61,931 nt of DNA. Source: Flectobacillus roseus (GTDB lineage: Bacteria; Bacteroidota; Bacteroidia; Cytophagales; Spirosomataceae). Of the stretch, positions 43,605 through 50,804 are shown piece by piece. The notes under the pieces are model-generated. The model worked only from the letters and a program-made list of their open reading frames with translations. It did no database searches and was not told the DNA's origin. The position numbers and the translations under genes were made by a program. Positions within the stretch are counted from its first letter, which is position 1. Every line of letters starts with the position of its first letter. The stretch lies in NCBI RefSeq assembly GCF_030056665.1, contig NZ_JASHIG010000040.1. The stretch is one strand, 5' to 3'.

Positions 43605-44750
43605 ATGCAATTACAATCTAAGCAACCCCATATTGGTACTACCATTTTTACGGTCATGTCTAAACTAGCCAATGACCACGGCGCACTCAATTTGTCACAA
43701 GGCTTTCCTAATTTTGAGTGTTCTCCCAAATTGATTGAATTAGTTGAAAAATATTTACGCAAAGGCATGAACCAATATGCTCCATTGTCTGGAATTCAGC
43801 CTTTGCGTGAAATCATTGCACAAAAAACATCAGATCTTTACGGCATTTCCTATCATCCTGACCAAGAAGTTACCATTGTTTCGGGTGCAACTGAGGCACT
43901 ATACGCCGCCATCACAGCTGTGGTACAAACTGGCGACGAGGTTATCTTACTTGAGCCAAACTACGATTCTTACGAACCAGCCGTTCGCCTCAACGGCGGT
44001 ATTCCTGTATATGTTACACTTACTCCAGAAAACAACTACCAGATAGATTGGAACGTTGTAAAAGCTAAAATCACAGAAAAGACAAAACTTATTTTGCTCA
44101 ATACGCCCCACAATCCAACAGGAACGGTTATGAGCAAAGACGACCTTGAACAGCTAGCAGCCATTGTCAAGGATACCAATATTTTTATCGTCAGCGATGA
44201 AGTATATGAGCATATTATCTTTGATGGTCATAATCATTGGAGCCCTATTCGTCATCCTGAGCTTCATAAGCGTACCTTTATATGTGGCTCGTTTGGCAAA
44301 ACATTTCATGTTACTGGCTGGAAAGTGGGGTATTGTTTAGCGCCACAACAGCTCAGCGAAGAGTTTAGAAAAGTCCATCAATGGCTTACATTTTCAACCG
44401 TAACGCCTATTCAATATGCATTAGCTGAGTTTTTGCAAGAACCTGATAACTATTTATCAGTATCGCAGTTTTATCAAGAAAAGCGAGATAAGTTTATTGC
44501 ATGTATTCAGGGCAGTAGATTTGAATGGATTCCAGCAAGTGGTAGCTTTTTCCAGTGTGTCAATTATGCTAACATTACCGACGAGAACGATTTGGCATTA
44601 GCACAGCGACTTACCAAAGAAATCGGTGTAGCTAGCATTCCTGTTTCTGTTTTTTATCATCAGAAAAACGATTACAAAATTTTGAGATTTTGTTTTGCCA
44701 AAGATGACCAAACCTTAGAGATAGCTGGCGAGCGATTGAGCAAATTATAA
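43605..44750 (+). CDS. Methionine aminotransferase (YbdL/KAT-like, class I PLP)
   Basis: 381-aa fold-I PLP enzyme. NLSQGFPNFECSPKL near residue 30, VSGATEALYAAI, LLNTPHNPTGTVM and SDEVYEHIIFDG are conserved. The Schiff-base Lys is in CGSFGKTFHVTGWKVGY near 232. The pattern resembles YbdL-type aminotransferases that use methionine and aromatic amino acids with 2-oxo acids, often in methionine salvage. Exact preference is not deducible. A lipoprotein gene follows after 16 nt and may be cotranscribed. Confidence 0.9.
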   Translation: MQLQSKQPHIGTTIFTVMSKLANDHGALNLSQGFPNFECSPKLIELVEKYLRKGMNQYAPLSGIQPLREIIAQKTSDLYGISYHPDQEVTIVSGATEALYAAITAVVQTGDEVILLEPNYDSYEPAVRLNGGIPVYVTLTPENNYQIDWNVVKAKITEKTKLILLNTPHNPTGTVMSKDDLEQLAAIVKDTNIFIVSDEVYEHIIFDGHNHWSPIRHPELHKRTFICGSFGKTFHVTGWKVGYCLAPQQLSEEFRKVHQWLTFSTVTPIQYALAEFLQEPDNYLSVSQFYQEKRDKFIACIQGSRFEWIPASGSFFQCVNYANITDENDLALAQRLTKEIGVASIPVSVFYHQKNDYKILRFCFAKDDQTLEIAGERLSKL

Positions 44751-44766
44751 CAAAATATTTATCAAC

Positions 44767-45156
44767 ATGAAAAAAATTATCAACGGGTTCATCGGGATAT
44801 TTTTATTGATTAGTACTATGGCTTGTACCAAGCAACCCAAGTTGGAAGGACTCGATTTGGAAACATGGAAGTCAGATAGAGGTGGTTGTCAGGGAAAACG
44901 ATTAGCCATGTTAGAAAAAGTAAAAAGCCTGAAAGAAGAAATAAGAGGCGTTAGTGCCAACGATATGGATGATTACTTCGGAAAACCAGACATTCAACAG
45001 TTGGCCGACCGTAATCAAAAATACTATATTTACTTTTTTGAACCGGGCACACATTGTCAAAACAAGACACAGAAATCTAGTGCATTGTCTATGGGTATTC
45101 GATTTAGTGCTATGGGCATTGCAACCGAAATAACTTTTCAGCATGGTACTCCATAA
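44767..45156 (+). CDS. Lipoprotein of unknown function
   Basis: 129 aa with lipoprotein signal MKKIINGFIGIFLLISTMAC (Cys20). The mature part has a helical start (LDLETWKSDRGGCQGKRLAM) and a DDYFGKPDIQQLADRNQKYY segment like small periplasmic SmpA/BamE-type folds, where a predicted dependence on protein contact is common. That resemblance is weak. Follows the aminotransferase by 16 nt and is closed by a terminator. Confidence 0.75.
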   Translation: MKKIINGFIGIFLLISTMACTKQPKLEGLDLETWKSDRGGCQGKRLAMLEKVKSLKEEIRGVSANDMDDYFGKPDIQQLADRNQKYYIYFFEPGTHCQNKTQKSSALSMGIRFSAMGIATEITFQHGTP

Positions 45157-45183
45157 AAAAAGGCTCGAAATTCGAGCCTTTTT
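45157..45183. terminator. Intrinsic terminator, bidirectional
   Basis: AAAAGGCTCGAA and TTCGAGCCTTTT form a nearly loopless perfect stem with A/T runs outside. It starts at the lipoprotein stop codon and lies 24 nt past the stop of the convergent TonB-domain gene. Confidence 0.85.
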
Positions 45184-45206
45184 GTTTATGTCTATAAGTT
45201 ACATTC

Positions 45207-45710
45207 TTAAAATCTTACAGGTAACACATAATAAGATGCTACCTCTACCCCTCTAATTTTACCAGGGTTCCATGACCCCATTTTTTTCACAACTCTGATT
45301 GCTTCAGCGCTGATTTGAGGGTCGCCATTACTTTCTACAATATGAACTTTACTAATTTCACCATAGCGTTCAACTAAGAACTTCACCAAAACAACCTCAC
45401 CTTTTGACCCTTTCGGTCTAATAAGGTTTTGTGCAATAAATCGACGTATCGACTCATCTCCACCAGGAAAAGAAGGTGCAATATCAACCTCGTGATAGAT
45501 AGAATCTCTATCAACAGGAGCTGCACTAACTCCAATTTCGTAGCCTCTTGTATCAGAAATATGTTGAGATGATGTAGATGCCCAATTGAGCGACTTTTCA
45601 ATATTAGAACGCTCTTGTGGCTTGATGGTCGATGAAACATACTTACTCTTTTGAGCTTGTATTTGAAATGTAAGTAACGAGATTAAAAATAAAAGAAGGA
45701 TCTTTTTCAT
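45207..45710 (-). CDS. TonB C-terminal domain protein
   Basis: 167 aa. Signal peptide MKKILLLFLISLLTFQIQAQ, a variable middle, then a TonB C-terminal domain: PSFPGGDESIRRFIAQNL, VLVKFLVERYGEISKVHIVE, and AIRVVKKMGSWNPGKIRGV. Unlike a true energy transducer it has a cleavable signal and no N-terminal anchor, so it is probably a periplasmic protein that uses this fold for protein contact. Monocistronic. Confidence 0.85.
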   Translation of the reverse strand: MKKILLLFLISLLTFQIQAQKSKYVSSTIKPQERSNIEKSLNWASTSSQHISDTRGYEIGVSAAPVDRDSIYHEVDIAPSFPGGDESIRRFIAQNLIRPKGSKGEVVLVKFLVERYGEISKVHIVESNGDPQISAEAIRVVKKMGSWNPGKIRGVEVASYYVLPVRF

Positions 45711-45999
45711 GTGTTAATAGACTAATTCAAATGTAACTACTCAATTAATTATCAATCGGACAAACCCTGTCAGGTTTGTGCTCTTGACGTCATTGGCGGT
45801 TCTAGTCAAGGGTAACACAAAAGACATAACTATTTATCTTGCAATTTGTTGGCTAACAATTCAAAAAATATGCCAAAAAGAAAAGTGAGTGTATTTTGGA
45901 GGGCACGAAGATAGGAAGAATAATGAAGGTTTTAAAATAAAATCCCTTATTTTACCATTAATCAAACATTTTCTTTTTCTGTACTAAAAATGGCACGTA
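45711..45999. other. Intergenic region with small inverted repeats
   Basis: Contains ACAAACC-CTGTCA-GGTTTGT near 45760-45779 and CTTGAC...GTCAAG near 45783-45810. No open frame and no promoter match stand out. The two hairpins could be remnants of extragenic repeats. Confidence 0.4.
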
Positions 46000-46035
46000 A
46001 AAAAAAAGTAAACCTTAATTAAAATAAGGTTTACT
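46000..46035 (-). terminator. Terminator of the his gene cluster
   Basis: AGTAAACCTTA (46007-46017) and TAAGGTTTACT (46025-46035) form an 11-bp perfect stem, followed on the minus strand by T7-T9. It lies 11 nt past the stop codon of the YvlD-like gene, so this gene probably shares the his transcript. Confidence 0.85.
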
Positions 46036-46046
46036 CATTTTTTTCA

Positions 46047-46391
46047 TTAGTCTAAAATCCACCCTAAAATTGTGGATACCACAGAGATACCAAAGCTGAA
46101 TAATAAGGGAGGTAAAAATCCGTGGACATTAAAACCTGTAACAAAATGTGATACCAAATACACCAGAATCACATTGATTACTAATAAAAATAATCCTAAG
46201 CTAAGGATAGTAATAGGAAAGCTAATAATTTTGAGAACAGGCTTGAGGAAGGTATTTACAAAACCCATCGCTAGAGCCACCTTCAAGGATATAACAAAGT
46301 TATCATCCTGAATTACGATACCATCGATGTATTTGGCAAATACAATCACAGCAATCGCAATCAATAAATACTTAATGATGAAATTGACCAT
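46047..46391 (-). CDS. YvlD/DUF360-type membrane protein (phage-holin-family name)
   Basis: 114 aa with four transmembrane helices. MGFVNTFLKPVLKIISFPIT and SLGLFLLVINVILVYLV are hallmark segments of the family that databases call 'phage holin family' or YvlD. No phage genes are near, so a lysis role is not supported; the family function is unknown. It lies 44 nt behind hisIE on the same strand and just before the terminator, so it is likely the last cistron of the his operon. Confidence 0.85.
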   Translation of the reverse strand: MVNFIIKYLLIAIAVIVFAKYIDGIVIQDDNFVISLKVALAMGFVNTFLKPVLKIISFPITILSLGLFLLVINVILVYLVSHFVTGFNVHGFLPPLLFSFGISVVSTILGWILD

Positions 46392-46435
46392 TGTTTTTAT
46401 AAAAAGGTTTGAAGATGTTTGAGCTTCGACAATAG

Positions 46436-47035
46436 CTACTTGCTATGTCTTTTACGAAGTACGTCAATGATTTCGTCAAAATCAATACCTCTCTGCTCTA
46501 ACAATACCAAATAGTGAAACAATAAGTCTGCGGCTTCGCCCTTAAACAAATCATTGTTGTTGTCCATTGCTTCAATCACTAGCTCGACAGCCTCCTCCCC
46601 TACTTTTTGGGCAATTTTATTGGTTCCTTTTTCAAACAAACTTGCTGTGTATGATTTTTCGGAAGGGTTATTTTTACGCTCACGAATGACAGCTTTCAAG
46701 TAATTCAACCAACCTGCCTGCCCTGGTGCATTTACCTCATTCCAACAAGTGTCAGCACCTGTGTGACAAGTAGGACCAGCTGGATTAACTTTAATTAAAA
46801 GTGTATCTTCATCACAGTCTTTCAAAATTTCGACTACATGTAGAAAATTATCTGAGGTTTCTCCCTTAGTCCAAAGACGTTGCTTTGAACGACTGAAGAA
46901 TGTAACCACACCTTCTTTCTCTGTTTTTTCCAACGCCTCTTGATTCATATATCCCAACATTAATACTTTGTCGGATTTGGCATCTTGAATAACGGCAGGA
47001 ATCAAGCCTCCTTGTTTTTCAAAATCTAATTGCAT
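46436..47035 (-). CDS. hisIE: Bifunctional phosphoribosyl-AMP cyclohydrolase / phosphoribosyl-ATP pyrophosphatase
   Basis: 199-aa fusion for the second and third steps of histidine synthesis. The HisI half (1-~105) has TFFSRSKQRLWTKGETSDN and the zinc-binding GPTCHTGADTCW. The HisE half (~110-199) has KVGEEAVELVIEAMDN and GEAADLLFHYLVLL, the MazG-like pyrophosphohydrolase motifs. The gap to hisF (47036-47126) holds an inverted GATGAATTG/CAATTCATC repeat but no terminator. Confidence 0.97.
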   Translation of the reverse strand: MQLDFEKQGGLIPAVIQDAKSDKVLMLGYMNQEALEKTEKEGVVTFFSRSKQRLWTKGETSDNFLHVVEILKDCDEDTLLIKVNPAGPTCHTGADTCWNEVNAPGQAGWLNYLKAVIRERKNNPSEKSYTASLFEKGTNKIAQKVGEEAVELVIEAMDNNNDLFKGEAADLLFHYLVLLEQRGIDFDEIIDVLRKRHSK

Positions 47036-47126
47036 AGCTCTTTATTGATAAATGTGAATGATGAATTGCAAACGATAAGTTGTAAATGACATCATTCACA
47101 ATTCATCTTCTACAATTTTGAATTAT
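47036..47126. repeat. Small inverted extragenic repeat between hisF and hisIE
   Basis: GTGAATGATGAATTG and its near-inverse CATCATTCACAATTCATC face each other across about 25 nt. It is built like the GTGAATGA-type families elsewhere in the window. Being inside the his operon, it may modulate relative expression or RNA stability. Confidence 0.6.
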
Positions 47127-47882
47127 TTATAATCTTACTGAAATTCCTTGTTTTTGAAGGTACTGTTTTAGTTCAATAATATCTATTTCTTTAAAATGGA
47201 AGATACTTGCAGCTAATCCAGCATCAGCTTTTCCGGCAGTAAATACTTCTGTAAAATGCTCCATGGTTCCAGCACCACCAGAAGCAATAATTGGAATAGA
47301 AGAATTTGCAGAAATAGTAGCGGTAAGCTCATTGGCAAAACCAGCTTTTGTGCCATCTGTATCCATAGAAGTCAACAGAATTTCACCAGCTCCACGATCT
47401 TCTACTTCTTTTGCCCATGCAATAGTACGCAACTCGGTAGGTTTGCGTCCACCATGTGTATGCACGATATGTTCGCCTTCTACAAATCGAGTATCAATTG
47501 CAACGATAATACATTGAGAACCAAATTGTAGTGCTAGTTCGTTAATCAATTCTGGTCGACGAACGGCCGAGGAATTAATTGAAACTTTATCAGCACCCGC
47601 ATTCAATAATGCCGAAACATCGTCGATGGAAGAGATACCTCCGCCTACCGTAAAAGGGATATTGACATGGCGTGCTACATTACGCACCAAATCAATCAAG
47701 GTTTTACGGTTATCTACTGTTGCGGTAATATCTAAAAATACCAATTCGTCAGCTCCTTGTTCGGCGTATATAGCACCCAATTCTACAGGGTCGCCAGCAT
47801 CGCGGAGATTAACGAAGTTAGTTCCTTTTACAGTTCTACCGTCTTTTATGTCCAAACAAGGAATAATTCTTTTCGTTAGCAT
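47127..47882 (-). CDS. hisF: Imidazole glycerol phosphate synthase, cyclase subunit
   Basis: 251-aa TIM barrel that, with HisH, forms IGP and AICAR from PRFAR and ammonia. The N-terminal RIIPCLDIKDGRTVKGTNF contains the first catalytic Asp. VAIDTRFVEGEHIVHTHGG contains the second near residue 130. SGGAGTMEHFTEVF is the C-terminal phosphate loop. Between hisA (164 nt, containing a TAGGCATTAGGTCTAAAGC repeat) and hisIE. Confidence 0.97.
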   Translation of the reverse strand: MLTKRIIPCLDIKDGRTVKGTNFVNLRDAGDPVELGAIYAEQGADELVFLDITATVDNRKTLIDLVRNVARHVNIPFTVGGGISSIDDVSALLNAGADKVSINSSAVRRPELINELALQFGSQCIIVAIDTRFVEGEHIVHTHGGRKPTELRTIAWAKEVEDRGAGEILLTSMDTDGTKAGFANELTATISANSSIPIIASGGAGTMEHFTEVFTAGKADAGLAASIFHFKEIDIIELKQYLQKQGISVRL

Positions 47883-48046
47883 GATAAGAAGTTGTAAGTA
47901 AACTTAAATTAGTAGGCATTTTATTCAAACTAGGCATTAGGTCTAAAGCGTATTCAGGCAATTTTATTTTACATTAATACACTCCGAGCATATCAATTTG
48001 CTTATAATTGCAATCTAATAACTGATATACTGTTAACTAATACCCT

Positions 48047-48769
48047 CTATTTATGAAAATCGGCTAATTGCTTCAAAGTAATACGCCCTTCGTAAATAGC
48101 TTTTCCTACGATTACACCAAAGACATTCATTTCGTTTAACTGAATAATATCTTTCAATTCAGATACTCCACCACTCGCAATGATATGTAAGTCAGCAAAA
48201 TGATCTTGAAGTTTTTGGTATAAATCAAAACTTGGTCCTTGTAATAAACCATCTTTGGCAACATCTGTTGAAATCGTATATTTTGCTCCTTTGGCAATAT
48301 ATTCTCCAACAAAATCATACACTGATTTTTCTGTTGACTCTTCCCATCCTGAAATAGCGATTTTTTCATCTTTGGCATCTGCGCCTAAAATGATTTTTTC
48401 ACCACCATATTCTTGCAACCATTTTTCGAACAATTCTGGATTTTTTACTGCTACGCTACCACCCGTTACTTGTTTGGCACCATAATCAAAAGCCAACTGA
48501 ATCATTTCGTCTGACTGTACTCCTCCTCCAAAATCGATATGTAAGCTGGTTTTGTTGGCGATTGTTTCAAGAACTTTATGGTTGATAATACGCTTTTGCT
48601 TGGCACCGTCCAAATCAACCAAATGCAAACGCTGAATACCTGCATCTTCAAATGACTTGGCAACTTCTAAAGGATTTTCGTTATAAGTTTTTTTCTGAGA
48701 ATAATCTCCTTGGGTAAGACGTACACACTTGCCATCGATAATATCAATTGCTGGAATAATCTGAATCAT
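48047..48769 (-). CDS. hisA: ProFAR isomerase
   Basis: 240-aa TIM barrel of the fourth histidine step, an Amadori rearrangement. IIPAIDIIDGKCVRLTQGDY holds the first catalytic Asp (residue ~9). KIILGADAKDEKIAISGW holds the second near 130. IASGGVSELKDIIQL is the phosphate loop. HisA and HisF share ancestry, which their motif layout shows. The gap to hisH is 71 nt. Confidence 0.97.
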   Translation of the reverse strand: MIQIIPAIDIIDGKCVRLTQGDYSQKKTYNENPLEVAKSFEDAGIQRLHLVDLDGAKQKRIINHKVLETIANKTSLHIDFGGGVQSDEMIQLAFDYGAKQVTGGSVAVKNPELFEKWLQEYGGEKIILGADAKDEKIAISGWEESTEKSVYDFVGEYIAKGAKYTISTDVAKDGLLQGPSFDLYQKLQDHFADLHIIASGGVSELKDIIQLNEMNVFGVIVGKAIYEGRITLKQLADFHK

Positions 48770-48840
48770 CGCAATATTGTTCTGTTTATGTTGAGCAACA
48801 AGCTAAAAGCTTGAGCAAAAATGATTTCTTTAATAATGAG

Positions 48841-49425
48841 TTACAGCTTCAGGAAGTTTTCCAAAATCAACTGACCTTCTTTTCCACTAATTTCTGTATG
48901 AAATTGCGCTGCATAGAAGTTATCCTTTTGAAGCATTGCCGAAAATGGTTGTACATAATTACATTCTGCAACGGTATAGGGACTCAATTCAGCAAAATAA
49001 CTATGTACAAAATACATATAGCTATCCTCGCGCAAGCCTTGTGTCAATTCCGTTTTGAGATTGTAAATATTGTTCCAACCCACATGTGGGACTTTAAAAT
49101 TGCTAGAATCAAATCGCTTTACATCCAAATCAAAAATTCCCATACAAGTGGTATTATTTTCTTCAGAATGACGACACATCAATTGCATACCTACACACGT
49201 ACCAAGTACAGGTTGTGTCAAAGAAGGAATAACTTTATCCAAGCCTTTTTCTCTTAAATAGCTCATAGCAGTACTTGCCTCGCCAACACCAGGGAAAATA
49301 ACTTTATCGGCAGTACGAATTTCTTGCTCATCGTCAGTCCAAAGATAAGATGCGCCAATGCGATCCATAGCGTACATAACACTTTGAACATTACCAGCAT
49401 TATACTTAATAATTACAGTTTTCAT
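48841..49425 (-). CDS. hisH: Imidazole glycerol phosphate synthase, glutamine amidotransferase subunit
   Basis: 194-aa class I amidotransferase delivering ammonia to HisF. KYNAGNVQSVMYAMDRIG opens the fold. The Cys nucleophile is in LGTCVGMQLMCRHSEE near residue 80. The His/Glu pair is in YAAQFHTEISGKEGQ near 178, with Thr where Pro is usual, a variant common in this phylum. First structural gene after the his attenuator (70 nt past it). hisG, D, C and B are not in the window. Confidence 0.97.
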   Translation of the reverse strand: MKTVIIKYNAGNVQSVMYAMDRIGASYLWTDDEQEIRTADKVIFPGVGEASTAMSYLREKGLDKVIPSLTQPVLGTCVGMQLMCRHSEENNTTCMGIFDLDVKRFDSSNFKVPHVGWNNIYNLKTELTQGLREDSYMYFVHSYFAELSPYTVAECNYVQPFSAMLQKDNFYAAQFHTEISGKEGQLILENFLKL

Positions 49426-49487
49426 TTACGGTAAAATTTATGGTCAGGCTTATCGGTTAGAGCCTTCAAAGTAATTTTTAGGATACT

Positions 49488-49588
49488 GCCAAAATACAAA
49501 AAGCCTGACTCGGTAAGGAATCAGGCTTTTTGTATATTTTGAATAATTCAATTCTTCAAAATGGCACAAACACGCATCAGCCCATTCC
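49488..49588 (-). terminator. his attenuator: antiterminator strand and intrinsic terminator
   Basis: The terminator has 14-bp perfect arms at 49534-49521 and 49508-49495 (TACAAAAAGCCTGA on the coding strand), with a TTTTTGTATTTT tail. Upstream, GGAATGGGCT (49588-49579) can pair with AGCCTGATTCC (49527-49517) in the terminator's 5' arm and loop: ten pairs, one G-U, one bulge. The two structures are mutually exclusive. TGATG at 49579-49575 can also pair with the CATCA of the His codon run, giving a possible third state. Confidence 0.88.
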
Positions 49589-49591
49589 CGT

Positions 49592-49636
49592 TTAGGAAAT
49601 TAAGTGGTGATGATGATGTGTAATTGTGCTGTTCAT
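49592..49636 (-). CDS. hisL: his operon leader peptide with five consecutive His codons
   Basis: A 14-residue frame reads MNSTITHHHHHLIS. The His run (CAT x3, CAC x2) is at 49618-49604. Five adjacent His codons just upstream of hisH, followed by an intrinsic terminator, are diagnostic of ribosome-mediated his attenuation. The stop codon (49594-49592) lies three bases before the antiterminator strand. The ATG is only 4 nt past the -7 element, so the leader mRNA may be leaderless. Confidence 0.92.
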   Translation of the reverse strand: MNSTITHHHHHLIS

Positions 49637-49640
49637 GGCG

Positions 49641-49671
49641 CAAAGTTAGACGAAGAATATACAAACACCAA
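49641..49671 (-). promoter_or_regulatory. his operon promoter
   Basis: On the minus strand TTG at 49671-49669, a 20-nt spacer and TAACTTTG at 49648-49641 match the Bacteroidota consensus. The next four bases (CGCC) lead straight into the hisL ATG, so transcription would start at or within a base or two of the AUG. Confidence 0.7.
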
Positions 49672-49724
49672 GTATTATCTATCTATTTTTGCATTTATCT
49701 GCGATTCAAGCATTTATATCATCC

Positions 49725-50633
49725 TTAAAACAAGCTCATTTGTTCTATTTTGGGTAAAAATTTGGGAGGATTAATCGCCAAATTACAATGCAAATTTAGC
49801 TCCTGAATCCAATAATTCGCCATTTCGGGCGCAATGGTATTTTCACAGATATGTACAAAAATGTATAATTCTTCTAAGCCAGTATCCAACCATTGTTTGA
49901 TTCTTTGTACCCACTCATCTATTCGTTTATAATCAGAAGGATGCTCATTGCCAACCCAACGAATCATTGCAGTAGTGGTGCTCAGGCTCTGATGACAAAC
50001 ATCACGTCGTCCAGCTACGTCGGTTATGACTGTTCCAACTTGGTAGGATTTGAGCATTTGAAGGGTATTTTGCCAAATAGTTGGATTTTTAAACCAATCT
50101 TCATTTCGGAATTCCACCGAGAATTTTAATTGCTGGGGTATCGTTTGAATATATTTCTCTAAAATGGGTAATTGTCTTGGACCAAATTGTGGTGCCAATT
50201 GCAAAAAGCTTGAACCTAACCTATTGCCTAACGACAAAATACTATTACAAAACAACTGACTTAGTTCTTGTGCATTTTGGAGCTGTTTATCATGCGAAAT
50301 CACCTGCGGGAATTTTGGGCAAAACAAAAAGTCATTTCCTGTTTCGGCAACCCAGCGCTGAATAGTTTCTTCATTGGGTATTTGGTAGTGCGTCACATTC
50401 AATTCAATTGTGTTGAATTGCTTGGCATATAAAGAAAGGTAATCTTGATTTTTGGCAGTAAAAGGATATATTTTCCCATTCCATTCTTTATTAGCCCAAA
50501 TGGGACATCCTATCCAGACTTTAGGTTTTGTCTTTTGTGTTCCATCCAATACCTTCAAATTAAAGGTATTATCTTGTAAGAGAGTAAAATCGACACGCCC
50601 TACATCAAATTTCGAAAGTTTTCCAAAGTCCAT
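49725..50633 (-). CDS. DUF72 (YecE-like) domain protein
   Basis: 302-aa predicted cytosolic protein with a TIM-barrel-like DUF72 fold. The family opening WIGCPIWANKEWNGKIYP is near residue 40. FNTIELNVTHYQIPNEETI, FLFCPKFPQVISHDK, FSVEFRNEDWF near residue 175 and MIRWVGNEHPSDY are characteristic. No reaction is established for DUF72. The N-terminal 35 residues precede the usual family start and may be lineage-specific. A terminator hairpin separates it from the metalloprotease upstream. Confidence 0.88.
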   Translation of the reverse strand: MDFGKLSKFDVGRVDFTLLQDNTFNLKVLDGTQKTKPKVWIGCPIWANKEWNGKIYPFTAKNQDYLSLYAKQFNTIELNVTHYQIPNEETIQRWVAETGNDFLFCPKFPQVISHDKQLQNAQELSQLFCNSILSLGNRLGSSFLQLAPQFGPRQLPILEKYIQTIPQQLKFSVEFRNEDWFKNPTIWQNTLQMLKSYQVGTVITDVAGRRDVCHQSLSTTTAMIRWVGNEHPSDYKRIDEWVQRIKQWLDTGLEELYIFVHICENTIAPEMANYWIQELNLHCNLAINPPKFLPKIEQMSLF

Positions 50634-50686
50634 TTCATTAATTGATTTTCTCTATCCTATTCCGCAATAAAGTTACCATATAAAGC

Positions 50687-50715
50687 AAAAATCCCACTAT
50701 TGCTAGTGGGATTTT
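50687..50715 (-). terminator. Terminator of the metalloprotease gene
   Basis: AAAATCCCACTA and TAGTGGGATTTT form a perfect stem with a short TTGC loop and T run on the minus strand. It lies about 90 nt past the metalloprotease stop codon and before the DUF72 start. Confidence 0.8.
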
Positions 50716-50804
50716 CGTGAATTCATTGTACTCAATAGTTTAAACACAGAAGCATTTCATACGATGTATCTACTGAATATGCCTCTGTGCATTTTGGCTA
50801 TTGA

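Noticed and set aside
46047..46391. Phage holin
   Set aside because: The family name is historical. No other phage gene is near and the gene appears to be the last cistron of the his operon.
49604..49618. Five His codons as a cloning-vector His tag
   Set aside because: They lie in a short frame with its own promoter and stop, followed by a terminator and hisH, which is exactly the arrangement of a natural his leader.
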